Origin: Paracoccaceae bacterium
Lineage (GTDB): Bacteria; Pseudomonadota; Alphaproteobacteria; Rhodobacterales; Rhodobacteraceae
NCBI GenBank assembly: GCA_016778765.1
Contig: JADHOV010000004.1
Location: 44,300 to 108,299 of the forward strand
DNA length: 64,000 bases
Direction of reading: 5' to 3'
Position 1 is the stretch's first letter. Every line of letters begins with the position of its first letter. The notes under the pieces are model-generated. The model was not told where the DNA came from. It worked only from the letters and a program-made list of their open reading frames with translations, and made no database searches. The position numbers and the translations under genes are program-made. Of this stretch, positions 35,991-45,173 are shown one piece after another.

Positions 35991-36401
35991 ATGAGCGCGC
36001 GCATCAAAGGCGCCTGCGGGTGCGGGGCAATCGAATTTGAAATTCACAAACCCTTGCGCGATGTCATCGCCTGTCATTGCGGCCAATGCCGCAAACTGAC
36101 CGGCCATTACTGGGCCGCAACGGCAGTGCCGAAGGAAAGATTGGTTTTTCAATCCAATGCGCGCTTGCAATGGTATCAATCCTCGCGGCATGTTCGACGG
36201 GGATTTTGCAACATCTGTGGTTCAAATTTATTTTACGATCATGAACAGCGCCCTGAAATTGCCATCAGCCCTGGCGCGCTTGAAGACCAAGTTGAGCTGT
36301 CTTTAACCGCGCATATTTTCACCGCCTCTAAGGGCGCTTATTATGAGATTTGCGATCAATTGCCCCAGCATCAACAGTGGAGCGGTAGATGGTCAGACTA
36401 G
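35991..36401 (+). CDS. GFA family protein (glutathione-dependent formaldehyde-activating type)
   Basis: 136 residues with the zinc-cysteine pattern of the GFA/CENP-V fold: CGCGAIEFEI, ACHCGQCRK, and FCNICGSNLFYD. Some family members speed S-hydroxymethylglutathione formation from formaldehyde and glutathione; many others have unproven roles. A formaldehyde role is attractive here because the downstream oxidases release C1 units on demethylation. The ATG at 35991 has AAGGGG upstream; the earlier TTG in frame overlaps the LysE stop. Confidence 0.85.
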   Translation: MSARIKGACGCGAIEFEIHKPLRDVIACHCGQCRKLTGHYWAATAVPKERLVFQSNARLQWYQSSRHVRRGFCNICGSNLFYDHEQRPEIAISPGALEDQVELSLTAHIFTASKGAYYEICDQLPQHQQWSGRWSD

Positions 36402-36533
36402 CTCAAAACGCTGCAAATAACCCCAATGCACAGGCACAAAGCCGCGCCATTCGAGAAGCAGCCCAGCAGATGTGCGCCCTCACCACTCTCACATCACAGA
36501 TCCTAATATTTGGCTTTAAGGAGTAAGGGGACC

Positions 36534-38978
36534 ATGTCAGAATTTCCATCAACAGCACGCGTCGTTATCATCGGAGGGGGCGCCGTGGGCGCGTCATGCC
36601 TTTATCATTTGGCCAAAGCCGGCTGGCGCGATTGTGTTCTGTTGGAAAAAAACGAATTGACGGCGGGCAGCACCTGGCATGCGGCGGGCAATGTGCCCAC
36701 CTTTTCAACCTCTTGGTCAGTGATGAATATGCAGCGCTATTCCACCGAACTTTATCGCGGGCTTGGCAAGGCTGTGGACTATCCGATGAATTACCATGTC
36801 ACCGGCTCGATTCGGCTGGCCCATTCGGACGCGCGCATGCAAGAATTCCAGCGCGCCAAAGGCATGGGCAAATCCCAAGGGATGGAGCTGGAAATTTTGG
36901 GGTTGGATGAGATCAAAGCCCGCTATCCCTTTCTCGAAACGCATGACCTGAAAGGTGCGCTATACGATCCCAATGATGGCGATATTGATCCGGCGCAGCT
37001 GACTCAAGCCTTGGCCAAAGGCGCGCGTGATCAGGGGGCAAAAATTTTACGCTTCACCCCCGCCACTGGGGTTGCGCGCGAAAATAACGAATGGATTGTA
37101 AAAACCGAAAAAGGCGATATTCGCTGTGAATATGTGGTGAATGCAGCGGGCTATTACGCCCAGCGCGTTGGCGAATGGTTCAAACCTTATGGCGGACGTA
37201 CGCTGCCAATGATGGTGATGAGCCACCAATATATGCTCACCGATGAAATCCCCGAGCTTAAGGCCTGGAGCGCTGACTCAGGTCACAAGCTGCCGCTGCT
37301 GCGCGATGTCGATAGCAGCTATTATCTGCGCCAGGAAAAACACGGGCTGAATTTGGGGCCTTATGAGCGCAATTGCAAAGCCCATTGGATAAACCCCGAA
37401 GATCCAATGCCCGAGGATTTCAGCTTTCAGCTATATCCGGATGATTTAGAACGCTTGGAATGGTATGTTGAAGATGCGATGGCGCGGGTGCCTCTGCTGG
37501 GCTCTGCCGGAGTGTCAAAAGTAATCAACGGGCCCATCCCCTATGCGCCAGATGGAATGCCTCTGATCGGGCCAATGCCCGGCGTGCCCAACGCGTTTGA
37601 GGCCTGCGTCTTTACCTTTGGCATCGCGCAGGGCGGCGGCGCCGGCAAAGTGCTGGCCGAATGGCTGACCGAAGGCCAAACCGAATGGGATATGTGGTCT
37701 TGCGATCCGCGGCGCTACACTGATTACACAGATCCAGATTATTGCTTGCAAAAAGGTATGGAAGTCTATGGCCATGAATATGGCATGCATTTTCCCTGGC
37801 ATGAATGGCCCGCCGGGCGCGATAAAAAGCTTTCTCCCAATCACCAGAAAATTTTAGAGCTGGGCGGCGTTATGGGTGCCTATAACGGCTGGGAGCGCGC
37901 CAATTGGTTTGCCAAATCCGGGGATGATACCAGCGAAGAAACCACACAAACCTGGAACCGCGCGGGGCCATGGGAGGCGCGTATCCGCGAAGAATGCGAG
38001 GCCGTGCGCGATCATTGCGGCGTGCTTGACCTGCCTGGGTTTTCGCGGTTTTGGATTCAAGGCACCGGGGCTGATGCTTGGCTGCGCGGGTTTTGCACAG
38101 GCGCCATTCCAAAAATCGGGCGGATGAATTTGATCTATGTGGCGGATCGCCGTGGGCGGATCCTTACCGAATTATCCTGCATTCGGCTAGACGTGGATAA
38201 TTTTGTGTTGATCACGGCCGCCACGGCGCAATGGCATGATGGGGAATTGATCAAGAACAGCCTGCCGGCCGAGATTTCATTGCGCGAAACCACAACCGAG
38301 CGCGATACACTCATCGTCACCGGCCCCAAATCGCGCGATCTCTTATCCACCATCAGCGATGCGGATCTATCGCGCGGCTGGCTGACCCATCAATGGGCAA
38401 GTGTGGCGGGAGAAAAAGCCTTTTTGATCCGCGTGTCTTTCGCCGGCGAGCTGGGCTGGGAGATCCATGCCGAAAACGCGGCGATGCCGGCAATTTATGC
38501 GGCCGTGCTGGAGGCCGGCGCCAAACCTTTTGGAATGTACGCGCTGAATTCCCTGCGCATCGAAAAAGGCTATCGGGCCTGGAAGGGTGATTTATCCACC
38601 GATTATTCGATGCTGGAAGGCGGGCTTGATAGGTTTGTGAAATTTGACAAGCCCGAAGCATTCAACGGCAAAGCCGCACTTCTCAGCGAAAAACAACAGG
38701 GCAGCAAAAAACGTTTTGTCACTTTACGCGTTGATGCGGGTGCCTGCGATGCACCCTATATGTCAACGCTATGGCACAATGGTAAGATCGTTGGGGAAAC
38801 CACCTCTGGGGCATGGGGCTATCGGGTGAATGCCTCGCTGGCCTTGGGGATGCTGCGCAGCGATCTATGCGCGGCGGGAACCGAAGTTGAGGTTGAAATT
38901 TACGGTGAACGGCGTAGAGCAATCGTACAAACGGATGAGCCAAGTTGGGATCCGCAAAACGAAAGGCTGCGTGCATGA
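36534..38978 (+). CDS. Dimethylglycine/sarcosine dehydrogenase-type flavoprotein with GcvT domain (first copy)
   Basis: 814 residues from the ATG at 36534 (GGAG upstream). Residues 1 to about 400 form a DAO-type FAD domain: VVIIGGGAVGASCLYHLAK, then GSTWHAAGNVP, whose His is the covalent-FAD site in dimethylglycine dehydrogenase. The region after about 440 is GcvT-like and folate-binding: CGVLDLPGFSRFWIQG, FAGELGWEIHAEN, MYALNSLRIEKGYRAW, and a C-terminal barrel with GETTSGAWGYRV. The predicted reaction is oxidative N-demethylation with transfer of the C1 unit to tetrahydrofolate or release as formaldehyde. The true N-methyl substrate is unknown. The stop overlaps the methyltransferase start (ATGA). 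Confidence 0.88.
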   Translation: MSEFPSTARVVIIGGGAVGASCLYHLAKAGWRDCVLLEKNELTAGSTWHAAGNVPTFSTSWSVMNMQRYSTELYRGLGKAVDYPMNYHVTGSIRLAHSDARMQEFQRAKGMGKSQGMELEILGLDEIKARYPFLETHDLKGALYDPNDGDIDPAQLTQALAKGARDQGAKILRFTPATGVARENNEWIVKTEKGDIRCEYVVNAAGYYAQRVGEWFKPYGGRTLPMMVMSHQYMLTDEIPELKAWSADSGHKLPLLRDVDSSYYLRQEKHGLNLGPYERNCKAHWINPEDPMPEDFSFQLYPDDLERLEWYVEDAMARVPLLGSAGVSKVINGPIPYAPDGMPLIGPMPGVPNAFEACVFTFGIAQGGGAGKVLAEWLTEGQTEWDMWSCDPRRYTDYTDPDYCLQKGMEVYGHEYGMHFPWHEWPAGRDKKLSPNHQKILELGGVMGAYNGWERANWFAKSGDDTSEETTQTWNRAGPWEARIREECEAVRDHCGVLDLPGFSRFWIQGTGADAWLRGFCTGAIPKIGRMNLIYVADRRGRILTELSCIRLDVDNFVLITAATAQWHDGELIKNSLPAEISLRETTTERDTLIVTGPKSRDLLSTISDADLSRGWLTHQWASVAGEKAFLIRVSFAGELGWEIHAENAAMPAIYAAVLEAGAKPFGMYALNSLRIEKGYRAWKGDLSTDYSMLEGGLDRFVKFDKPEAFNGKAALLSEKQQGSKKRFVTLRVDAGACDAPYMSTLWHNGKIVGETTSGAWGYRVNASLALGMLRSDLCAAGTEVEVEIYGERRRAIVQTDEPSWDPQNERLRA

Positions 38979-39871
38979 AAGACATAACCCTATTGGACGG
39001 ATCTATTGGCCAAGAACTGGTAAAACGCGCCGGTAAAAAACCCACAGCTATGTGGTCAACCGCGGTGCTGATTGATCAACCTAATCTGGTAAGAGAGGTT
39101 CATAACGACTATTTTTCAGCCGGTGCGAGCGTGGCCACGACGAATACATATCCGGTTCTAAAAGACCGGCTCGAGCGCGAGGGATTGGCCGATCAGATCG
39201 AAACCCTTTGGGCGCGCGCGGTGCAAACCGCCTGCGCGGCGCGCAAGGCCCATGGTTCTGGCCGTGTTGCCGGTGCAATTGGCCCTCTGGTGGCCTCGTA
39301 TCGCCCTGACCTCTGCCCGCCCCCAGCAGAAGCAGAAACGCTCTATGCAGATATCGTTGCGGCGCTCGCACCAAAAGTAGATGTTTTTCTTTTGGAAACA
39401 ATGTGTTCGACTGATCAAGCCGAGGGGCTGCTCAGAGCCACGGGTAAAACCGATAGGCCCAGCTGGCTGGCGGTTTCCGTGGATGATTTCAATGGCAAAA
39501 CCCTACGATCCGGCGAGCCGCTCGCGGCTTTAAAACCCGTGCTCGACCGCCATAAGCCTGACGCCGTTTTGATCAATTGCGCACGCCCCGAAGCGGTCAA
39601 TGAGGGCCTTGAAATTCTAAAAGATTTTGGGCTGCCTTTTGGCGCTTATGCCAATGGATTCACCAAAATAACAGATGCGTTCCTGACCGAAGCACCAACT
39701 GTGGATGCGCTGCAAGAGCGGCAAGATTTAGACCCCACAGCCTATGCGGCCTTTGCAATGGGCTGGGTTGCTCAGGGCGCCAGCATCATTGGCGGCTGCT
39801 GCGAAGTTGGCCCAGCGCATATCGCAGAAATCGCAAAGCAACTTTCGCAAAATGGCTATCGTATAATTTAA
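38975..39871 (+). CDS. Homocysteine S-methyltransferase family protein
   Basis: 298 residues, a zinc-dependent TIM barrel of the BHMT/MmuM/MetH-N family. Motifs: LLDGSIGQEL at the N-terminus, TTNTYPV, a Cys in VLINCARPE (about residue 206) and the C-terminal pair GGCCEVGPAHI (about residues 272-282), giving the three zinc-binding Cys. The methyl donor is unknown; betaine, dimethylsulfonio compounds or S-methylmethionine are options. Translational coupling to the oxidase suggests the donor is linked to the oxidase substrate: a betaine-type methyl passed to homocysteine would leave a dimethylamine for the flavoprotein. This assignment is inference. Confidence 0.85.
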   Translation: MKDITLLDGSIGQELVKRAGKKPTAMWSTAVLIDQPNLVREVHNDYFSAGASVATTNTYPVLKDRLEREGLADQIETLWARAVQTACAARKAHGSGRVAGAIGPLVASYRPDLCPPPAEAETLYADIVAALAPKVDVFLLETMCSTDQAEGLLRATGKTDRPSWLAVSVDDFNGKTLRSGEPLAALKPVLDRHKPDAVLINCARPEAVNEGLEILKDFGLPFGAYANGFTKITDAFLTEAPTVDALQERQDLDPTAYAAFAMGWVAQGASIIGGCCEVGPAHIAEIAKQLSQNGYRII

Positions 39872-39919
39872 ACCGCTGACTGCGCGCGCCTGGGCGCGCC
39901 CAAAAAACGAGGTCTCCGC

Positions 39920-42367
39920 ATGACAAACCTTCCTTCTCACGCGCGTGTCGTCATCATCGGTGGCGGCGTCATCGGCTGTTCTGTCGCCTATCACCTGGCC
40001 AAACTAGGATGGAAAGATGTGGTACTGCTCGAACGCAAACAACTGACCTCGGGCACCACATGGCATGCCGCCGGATTGATCGCGCAATTGCGCGCCAGCT
40101 CGAATATGACCAAACTGGCAAAATACACGCAAGAGCTCTACGGGGCATTGGAGGCTGAAACCGGCGTCTCTACGGGGTTTAAACGGGTTGGATCGATCAC
40201 GGTTGCCTTGACTGACGAACGCAAAGAGGAAATTTTTCGCTCCGCCGCAATGGCGCGGGCCTTTGGCGTCGATATTGACGAAATCACCCCGACGGAAATC
40301 GGCGAAAAATACCCCCATCTTAACTTGGAAAACGTGAAAGCCGGCGTATTTTTAGACAAAGATGGCCAAGGCGATCCGGCAAATATTGCCTTGGCTTTGG
40401 CAAAAGGGGCCCGCCAAGGTGGCGCCCTGATCCAAGAACGCGTTAAAGTCAGCGCGATTGCCCGTCAAGGCCGGCGGGTGACCGGTGTTGACTGGCGGGC
40501 GGAAGATGGCAGTAGTGGCCATATCGCCTGCGATATGATCGTGAATTGCGCTGGTATGTGGGGGCATGAAGTGGGCCGTATGGCGGGGGTCAACGTACCG
40601 CTGCATGCATGCGAACATTTTTACATCGTCTCAGAACCCATCAAAGGGCTAAGCCAACTTCCCGTTCTACGGGTGCCCGATGAATGTGCGTATTATAAAG
40701 AAGATGCCGGAAAGATGATGCTGGGTGCCTTTGAGCCACAGGCAAAACCTTGGGCGATGAATGGCATTCCTGACAGCTTTGAGTTTGATCAATTGCCCGA
40801 AGATTTTGATCATTTCGAACCAATTTTGGAAATGGCGATCAACCGCATGCCAATGTTAGGTGAAGCCGGCATTCATACGTTTTTCAACGGCCCGGAAAGT
40901 TTCACGCCCGATGATGCCTATCATTTGGGCCTTGCACCTGAAATGGATAATGTCTGGGTGGCGGCGGGGTTTAATTCGATCGGCATTCAATCGGCCGGTG
41001 GCGCCGGTATGGCGCTAAGCCAATGGATGGAAAGCGGTTCAAAGCCCTTTGATTTGGGGGATGTCGATATCAGCCGAATGCAACCTTTTCAGGGCAATAA
41101 ACATTATTTATTCGAGCGCTCAAAAGAAACGCTGGGCCTGCTTTATGCCGACCATTTTCCCTATCGTCAAAAAGCGTCTGCGCGCCATATCCGGCATTCC
41201 CCGTTTCATTCAAAACTCGATGCTGATGCCGCGGTTTTTGGCGAAGCCGGCGGTTGGGAGCGGCCCAACTGGTTTGCCACGCCAAGCCAAGAGCGCGCCT
41301 ATGACTATAGCTGGAAACGCCAGAACTGGTTTGACAATGCCGCTCAAGAGCTGGCCGCCTTAAGAACCGGCGTGGGCATGTATGATATGTCATCATTTGG
41401 AAAATTGCGCGTCGAAGGCCCCGATGCAGAGGCATTTTTAAACTATATCTGCGGCAATGATTTATCGGTTCCAATTGGCAAAATTGTATATACGCAGTTT
41501 CTCAATCACGCAGGGGGTGTTGAAGCGGATGTCACGGTCACCCGGCTCAGCGAAACCGCCTTTATGGTGATAACGCCCGCCGTAACACGCTTGGCCGATG
41601 AAACATGGATGCGCCGCCATTTGGACGGCCGCGCCGTGGTCATCACCGATGTGACCGCGGGCGAGGCGGTGATGGCGGTGATGGGGCCGCAAGCACGCCA
41701 GCTGTTGCAAGCCGTATCTCCTAATGATTTTAGCAATGAGGCCAACCCCTTTGGGACGATGCAAGAGATCGAGATCGGCCTAGGTTTGGCGCGCGCGCAT
41801 CGCGTCAGCTATGTGGGTGAGCTGGGCTGGGAAATTTACGTCAGCAGCGATATGGCGCTGCATCTTTACGACACGCTCAGCGCAGCGGGCAAAGCCTTTG
41901 ATCTAAAACCTTGTGGCATGCATGCGATGGATTGCGGGCGCATTGAGAAGGGCTTTCGCCATTTCGGCCATGATATCACTTGCGAAGATCATGTCTTAGA
42001 GGCCGGTTTGGGGTTTGCCGTTAAAACCAGTAAACCCGAATTTATCGGCCGCGATGCGGTGCTGCGCAAGAAAGAGGCGGGGCTGAACACGCGCCTGCTG
42101 CAATTTCAACTGCAAGATCCAGATCCGATGCTCTATCACAATGAACCCGTGCTGCGCGATGGCGAAATTGTAGGCTATCTCAGCTCGGGCGCTTATGGCC
42201 ATTACCTCGGGGCCGCGATTGGGATGGGTTATGTGCCCTGCAAGGGCGAAACCGGACAGGATCTTTTGGCCTCCGCCTATGAAATTGACGTTGCTGGTAC
42301 GCGCGTAAAAGCCACAGCCTCACTGCGGCCGCTCTATGATCCAAGCGCCACGCGGGTGAAAGCTTAA
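39920..42367 (+). CDS. Dimethylglycine/sarcosine dehydrogenase-type flavoprotein with GcvT domain (second copy)
   Basis: 815 residues, same build as the first copy: VVIIGGGVIGCSVAYHLAK, TSGTTWHAAGL with the flavin-linking His, WVAAGFNSIGIQSAGGAG at the end of the FAD part, and a GcvT-like half with YDMSSFGKLRVEGPDA, YVGELGWEIYVSS, MHAMDCGRIEKGFRHFG and VGYLSSGAYGHYLGAAI. It differs clearly from the first copy, so the two probably act on different substrates, for example consecutive demethylations (dimethylglycine then sarcosine). GAGGTCTC lies before the ATG. 48 bases after the methyltransferase; last gene of the module. Confidence 0.88.
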   Translation: MTNLPSHARVVIIGGGVIGCSVAYHLAKLGWKDVVLLERKQLTSGTTWHAAGLIAQLRASSNMTKLAKYTQELYGALEAETGVSTGFKRVGSITVALTDERKEEIFRSAAMARAFGVDIDEITPTEIGEKYPHLNLENVKAGVFLDKDGQGDPANIALALAKGARQGGALIQERVKVSAIARQGRRVTGVDWRAEDGSSGHIACDMIVNCAGMWGHEVGRMAGVNVPLHACEHFYIVSEPIKGLSQLPVLRVPDECAYYKEDAGKMMLGAFEPQAKPWAMNGIPDSFEFDQLPEDFDHFEPILEMAINRMPMLGEAGIHTFFNGPESFTPDDAYHLGLAPEMDNVWVAAGFNSIGIQSAGGAGMALSQWMESGSKPFDLGDVDISRMQPFQGNKHYLFERSKETLGLLYADHFPYRQKASARHIRHSPFHSKLDADAAVFGEAGGWERPNWFATPSQERAYDYSWKRQNWFDNAAQELAALRTGVGMYDMSSFGKLRVEGPDAEAFLNYICGNDLSVPIGKIVYTQFLNHAGGVEADVTVTRLSETAFMVITPAVTRLADETWMRRHLDGRAVVITDVTAGEAVMAVMGPQARQLLQAVSPNDFSNEANPFGTMQEIEIGLGLARAHRVSYVGELGWEIYVSSDMALHLYDTLSAAGKAFDLKPCGMHAMDCGRIEKGFRHFGHDITCEDHVLEAGLGFAVKTSKPEFIGRDAVLRKKEAGLNTRLLQFQLQDPDPMLYHNEPVLRDGEIVGYLSSGAYGHYLGAAIGMGYVPCKGETGQDLLASAYEIDVAGTRVKATASLRPLYDPSATRVKA

Positions 42368-42509
42368 CGATCCTATTACGAATGAAACCTTTCACTGATG
42401 CAGGCTATTACCCGAGCAAAGCCGTTAAAATGCAGTTCATGTCTGCATGACCGATTGTGCAGCTTAGGCTTTTGCGCCTTGCAAAACGAAGCTTACCATC
42501 GCGGTACAT

Positions 42510-42736
42510 ATGCAAACAGTAGATCACGTAAAATGGCTGGCCACAGCCGTTCAATTGGTGGGATATGATTCAACCAAAACGGGGATCACCCTTTGGAATA
42601 TATATATTTTTGCCAGTATTCCGCTTTGCTTCGCAGTGGCTGTGATCTGGGTGTGATGTGGAAAGATCGAGCCATCAAGCTGGTGCATATTGGGGCGTTT
42701 ATATCGCTTTTAGGCGGGTATCTCAGCACTACCTAA
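42510..42736 (+). pseudogene. Frameshifted small two-helix membrane protein
   Basis: Starting at the ATG at 42510 the frame reads VKWLATAVQLVGYDSTKTG, then LWNIYIFASIPLCFAVAVIW, then stops. A second frame from about 42655 continues with WKDRAIKLVHIGAFISLLGG and stops at 42734-42736. The join matches a small Rhodobacterales membrane protein I recall, in which an IW or LW is followed directly by NDRAIMLIH. The break sits at a near-duplicated 9-base unit, GTGATCTGG then GTGATGTGG spaced 11 bases apart, so an 11-base tandem duplication would explain the shift. No strong ribosome binding site. The family may be DUF6552, from memory. Confidence 0.5.
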
Positions 42737-42833
42737 ACCTTCTGCTTTTATTGAGTTTCTGCGCTATCTCTTGGCGCCTTGTGCAAATTGAGCCGCATAA
42801 TATTTGACGTTTTAAGAGCCTAGCACGGTTAAA

Positions 42834-43066
42834 TTACACGCGATAAAAATACCAGAAAACACCGAATCCATAGCGGCAAAAAAATATGATATTGATCCAT
42901 TTCAACTGCGGTTCGCTGCGCCGACACGCACAATTAATCCAAATCGTGCAAAAGGGCAGTGAGAAGAACATCATATAGGGATAAAATCAAAAACCATCGC
43001 GGCGGCGCTTAACAGGCCAAACACCAAGGCAATATTTTTTTACCGTTGTTCAGCAGTTTCTGACAC
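42834..43066 (-). pseudogene. Broken small membrane protein (nonsense codon plus frameshift)
   Basis: From a GTG at 43066 one frame reads SETAEQR, an in-frame TAA (43040-43042), then KNIALVFGLLSAAAMVFDFIP before another stop. The adjoining frame continues YMMFFSLPFCTIWINCACRR, then FFCRYGFGVFWYFYRV and a stop at 42834-42836. Together they give a coherent small two- or three-helix membrane protein of about 77 residues, damaged twice. The total length (233) is one base short of a whole number of codons, consistent with a single-base deletion. I do not know the family. Confidence 0.4.
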
Positions 43067-43467
43067 GTCAAACGCCCCGCATCGCACATGTTGCATAAGC
43101 GGCTCTTTCTTCTTTGCTACCGGCCTTCATAGGCCAAGCCTAGATTTCGCAAATAAAAGCGCCTAGCGGCGACAATGAGGCCCGTATCCAGTTTCAAAGG
43201 CTGGGGCATGCTTTAATGCATGCTCTTTGAGCGCCCCTTATCGCTTAAGACATGTGCATAGACCTGATTTTAATAACCGAACCGCCACCCTCAAACCGCC
43301 ATGGCCTGTTATTCTATCTCGCAAACGGGCGGTGATTGCGCCCTCATGCATGCCGAGGCAACATCTAGGATAACACAGCCCAACCCGCATATCTTATGCT
43401 CTGAAAAAGCCCTAGGTACAATCAGCGCGCACGGGCTGTTTGAGCCTGCACAACGCGAGCTGCGACT
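43067..43467. other. Intergenic stretch without a supported gene
   Basis: About 400 bases between the decayed small genes and the quinone oxidoreductase. I see only short scraps, for example a minus-strand LDTGLIVAARRFYLRN without a start, and a GCATGC-rich inverted repeat (GGGGCATGCTTTAATGCATGC) near 43203-43223. No RNA gene or complete frame is evident; it looks like decaying DNA downstream of both flanking genes. Confidence 0.35.
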
Positions 43468-44481
43468 TTATGAAACCTGAAGCACAATCTTACCGATATG
43501 GGCGCTGCTTTCCATCCGCTCATGCGCGGCCGCAGCCTCTTCCAAAGCAAAGCTGCTATCCATCACCGGTGCGATCCGTCCCTTTTCCAGAAGCGGCCAT
43601 ACGTTGTGCAACAAGCTTTGGGCAATCCGCGCTTTTGCCAGATCAGACTGCGGGCGCAGCGTGCTGCCGGTTAAGGTTAAGCGCCGCGTCATCATCTGCA
43701 CAAAATTCAATTCTAGTTTGGGACCTGCCAAGAAGGCAATCTGTACCAACCGCCCATCATCGGCCAAAGCTTTGAGATTGCGCGGGATATACTCGCCTCC
43801 AACCATATCCAAAATCAGATGGGCGCCGCCCTCTGCACGCAGCGCCGCCACAAAATCCGCCTCGCGGTAATTCACCGCTTGCTCAGCCCCAAGATCCAAA
43901 CAGGCCTGACATTTTGCAGCGCTGCCCGCGGTCGTGAAAACCCGCGCTCCAAACGCATGCGCCAATTGAATCGCTGTGGTGCCAATACCGGAAGATCCAC
44001 CATGCACCAAAAACCGCTCACCGGCCTGCAATCCCCCGCGCATAAATACATTTAACCACACGGTGAAAAAGGTTTCAGGCAAGCAGGCCGCCTGCTTTAA
44101 ATCCATACCTGCTGGGATCGGCAAGCAATGCGCAGCAGGGGTGACCGCATATTCTGAATAGCCCCCACCTGGCAGTAAGGCGCATACCTGATCACCCAGC
44201 TGCAGATTATGCACGCCAGCCCCCAATGCGCAGATCGTGCCCGAGGCTTCCAATCCGGGCAAATCGCTGGCCCCTGCCGGTGGATCATAGAGACCCGCAC
44301 GCTGTAAAGCATCTGGGCGATTGACCCCGGCATAGGCCAATTTGATCACCACATCGCCATAATTTGGTTGCGGCACAGGGCGGTTGCAGAGCCGCAGCAT
44401 AGACGGGCCGCCCGGTTTCTCAATTTCAACGGCGCGCATTCTTGAAAGGGCCGCGAATGCCGGCTCCTGAACCACGCTCAT
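43468..44481 (-). CDS. NAD(P)H quinone oxidoreductase, PIG3/zeta-crystallin type
   Basis: 337 residues from the ATG at 44481. Medium-chain dehydrogenase without zinc ligands. N-terminal MRAVEIEKPGG, then YAGVNRPDALQRAGLY (family motif), PGLEASGTI, and the NADPH site VHGGSSGIGTTAIQLAHAFGA (about residues 140-160). LAGPKLELNFVQMMTRRLTLTGSTLR in the last third is typical of PIG3-type enzymes. The start overlaps the COQ9 stop by 4 bases, so quinone handling is a sensible guess; the physiological acceptor is unknown. Confidence 0.88.
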   Translation of the reverse strand: MSVVQEPAFAALSRMRAVEIEKPGGPSMLRLCNRPVPQPNYGDVVIKLAYAGVNRPDALQRAGLYDPPAGASDLPGLEASGTICALGAGVHNLQLGDQVCALLPGGGYSEYAVTPAAHCLPIPAGMDLKQAACLPETFFTVWLNVFMRGGLQAGERFLVHGGSSGIGTTAIQLAHAFGARVFTTAGSAAKCQACLDLGAEQAVNYREADFVAALRAEGGAHLILDMVGGEYIPRNLKALADDGRLVQIAFLAGPKLELNFVQMMTRRLTLTGSTLRPQSDLAKARIAQSLLHNVWPLLEKGRIAPVMDSSFALEEAAAAHERMESSAHIGKIVLQVS

Positions 44482-45173
44482 GATCGGCCGCGCCATTGAC
44501 CAGGCAAAGAGCTCACTGCAGAAGAAGAGGGCGCTTTGATTTTGCTGAAAATCTTGCTTGGGCCGGCGCTTAAACGGCTGAATACAGGGTTTTCCCGCAT
44601 CTTATGTTTGAAGCTTTCAAACTGCATGACATTGGCGATACGCCGCTCTAAAAAATCCCATGTTGCTTGATAATTGACGCTGTCATCGCCCAACCAAAAT
44701 AAAACGCAAGAGGTATAAACCGCGCTTAACGTTGCGCGTTTACTATACCAATTGAGATCGCGCGAGCCATCCCCAATCGCCTGCCATATGGCATCGCTTG
44801 TGCCCCAGATTAATTTGGCGCCTTCAAGCGAGTTTTGTGGCAGAGCAAATAAGGTTGTTCCACGCCTGACCGCTTCTTTATCCGGCACCGCCTGCAACCG
44901 AGTTCGCACCGCAAAGATGATTTTCTCGCGAATTTTCAATTCTGACAGATCCGCAGCCTGCATCGCCTCTAGCATCGCCTGATCGCCTGCACGATGAAAA
45001 GCAACCGCCAGATCCAAGGCCCCGCGTGGAAAATGCAAACGCGCCGCAGGCTCGGATATCTGGGCATCAGCACACGCCGCCCGGAAGCTGGTTTCAGACC
45101 AACCGTCAAAGGGCACATGCATCAACATTGCCGCCAGCAACGCTTGTGTTGCGTCATGTTGGGGGTCGTTCAT
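44478..45173 (-). CDS. COQ9 family ubiquinone biosynthesis protein
   Basis: 231 residues with the COQ9 fold (TetR-like helical lipid-binding protein). FDGWSETSFRAACADAQIS at about residues 21-39 is the remnant HTH-like part. The signature block is LFALPQNSLEGAKLIWGTSDAIWQAIGDGSRDLNWYSKR at about residues 105-145, where the WxxxDxxWxxxGDxSxDxxWYxKR pattern is complete. COQ9 presents the isoprenoid intermediate to hydroxylase steps. Head-to-head with rpsU across a 113-base gap. Confidence 0.92.
   Translation of the reverse strand: MNDPQHDATQALLAAMLMHVPFDGWSETSFRAACADAQISEPAARLHFPRGALDLAVAFHRAGDQAMLEAMQAADLSELKIREKIIFAVRTRLQAVPDKEAVRRGTTLFALPQNSLEGAKLIWGTSDAIWQAIGDGSRDLNWYSKRATLSAVYTSCVLFWLGDDSVNYQATWDFLERRIANVMQFESFKHKMRENPVFSRLSAGPSKIFSKIKAPSSSAVSSLPGQWRGRS

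Noticed and set aside
36402..36533. Possible riboswitch (glycine type) before the first dimethylglycine-dehydrogenase-type gene
   Set aside because: I could not find the conserved glycine-aptamer core or a switching terminator; the gap is too short for a tandem aptamer.
43440..43775. Plus-strand frame of 111 codons at the end of the quinone oxidoreductase
   Set aside because: Mostly opposite a well-supported gene, Ser/Arg/Pro-rich, with no supporting motif or ribosome binding site.
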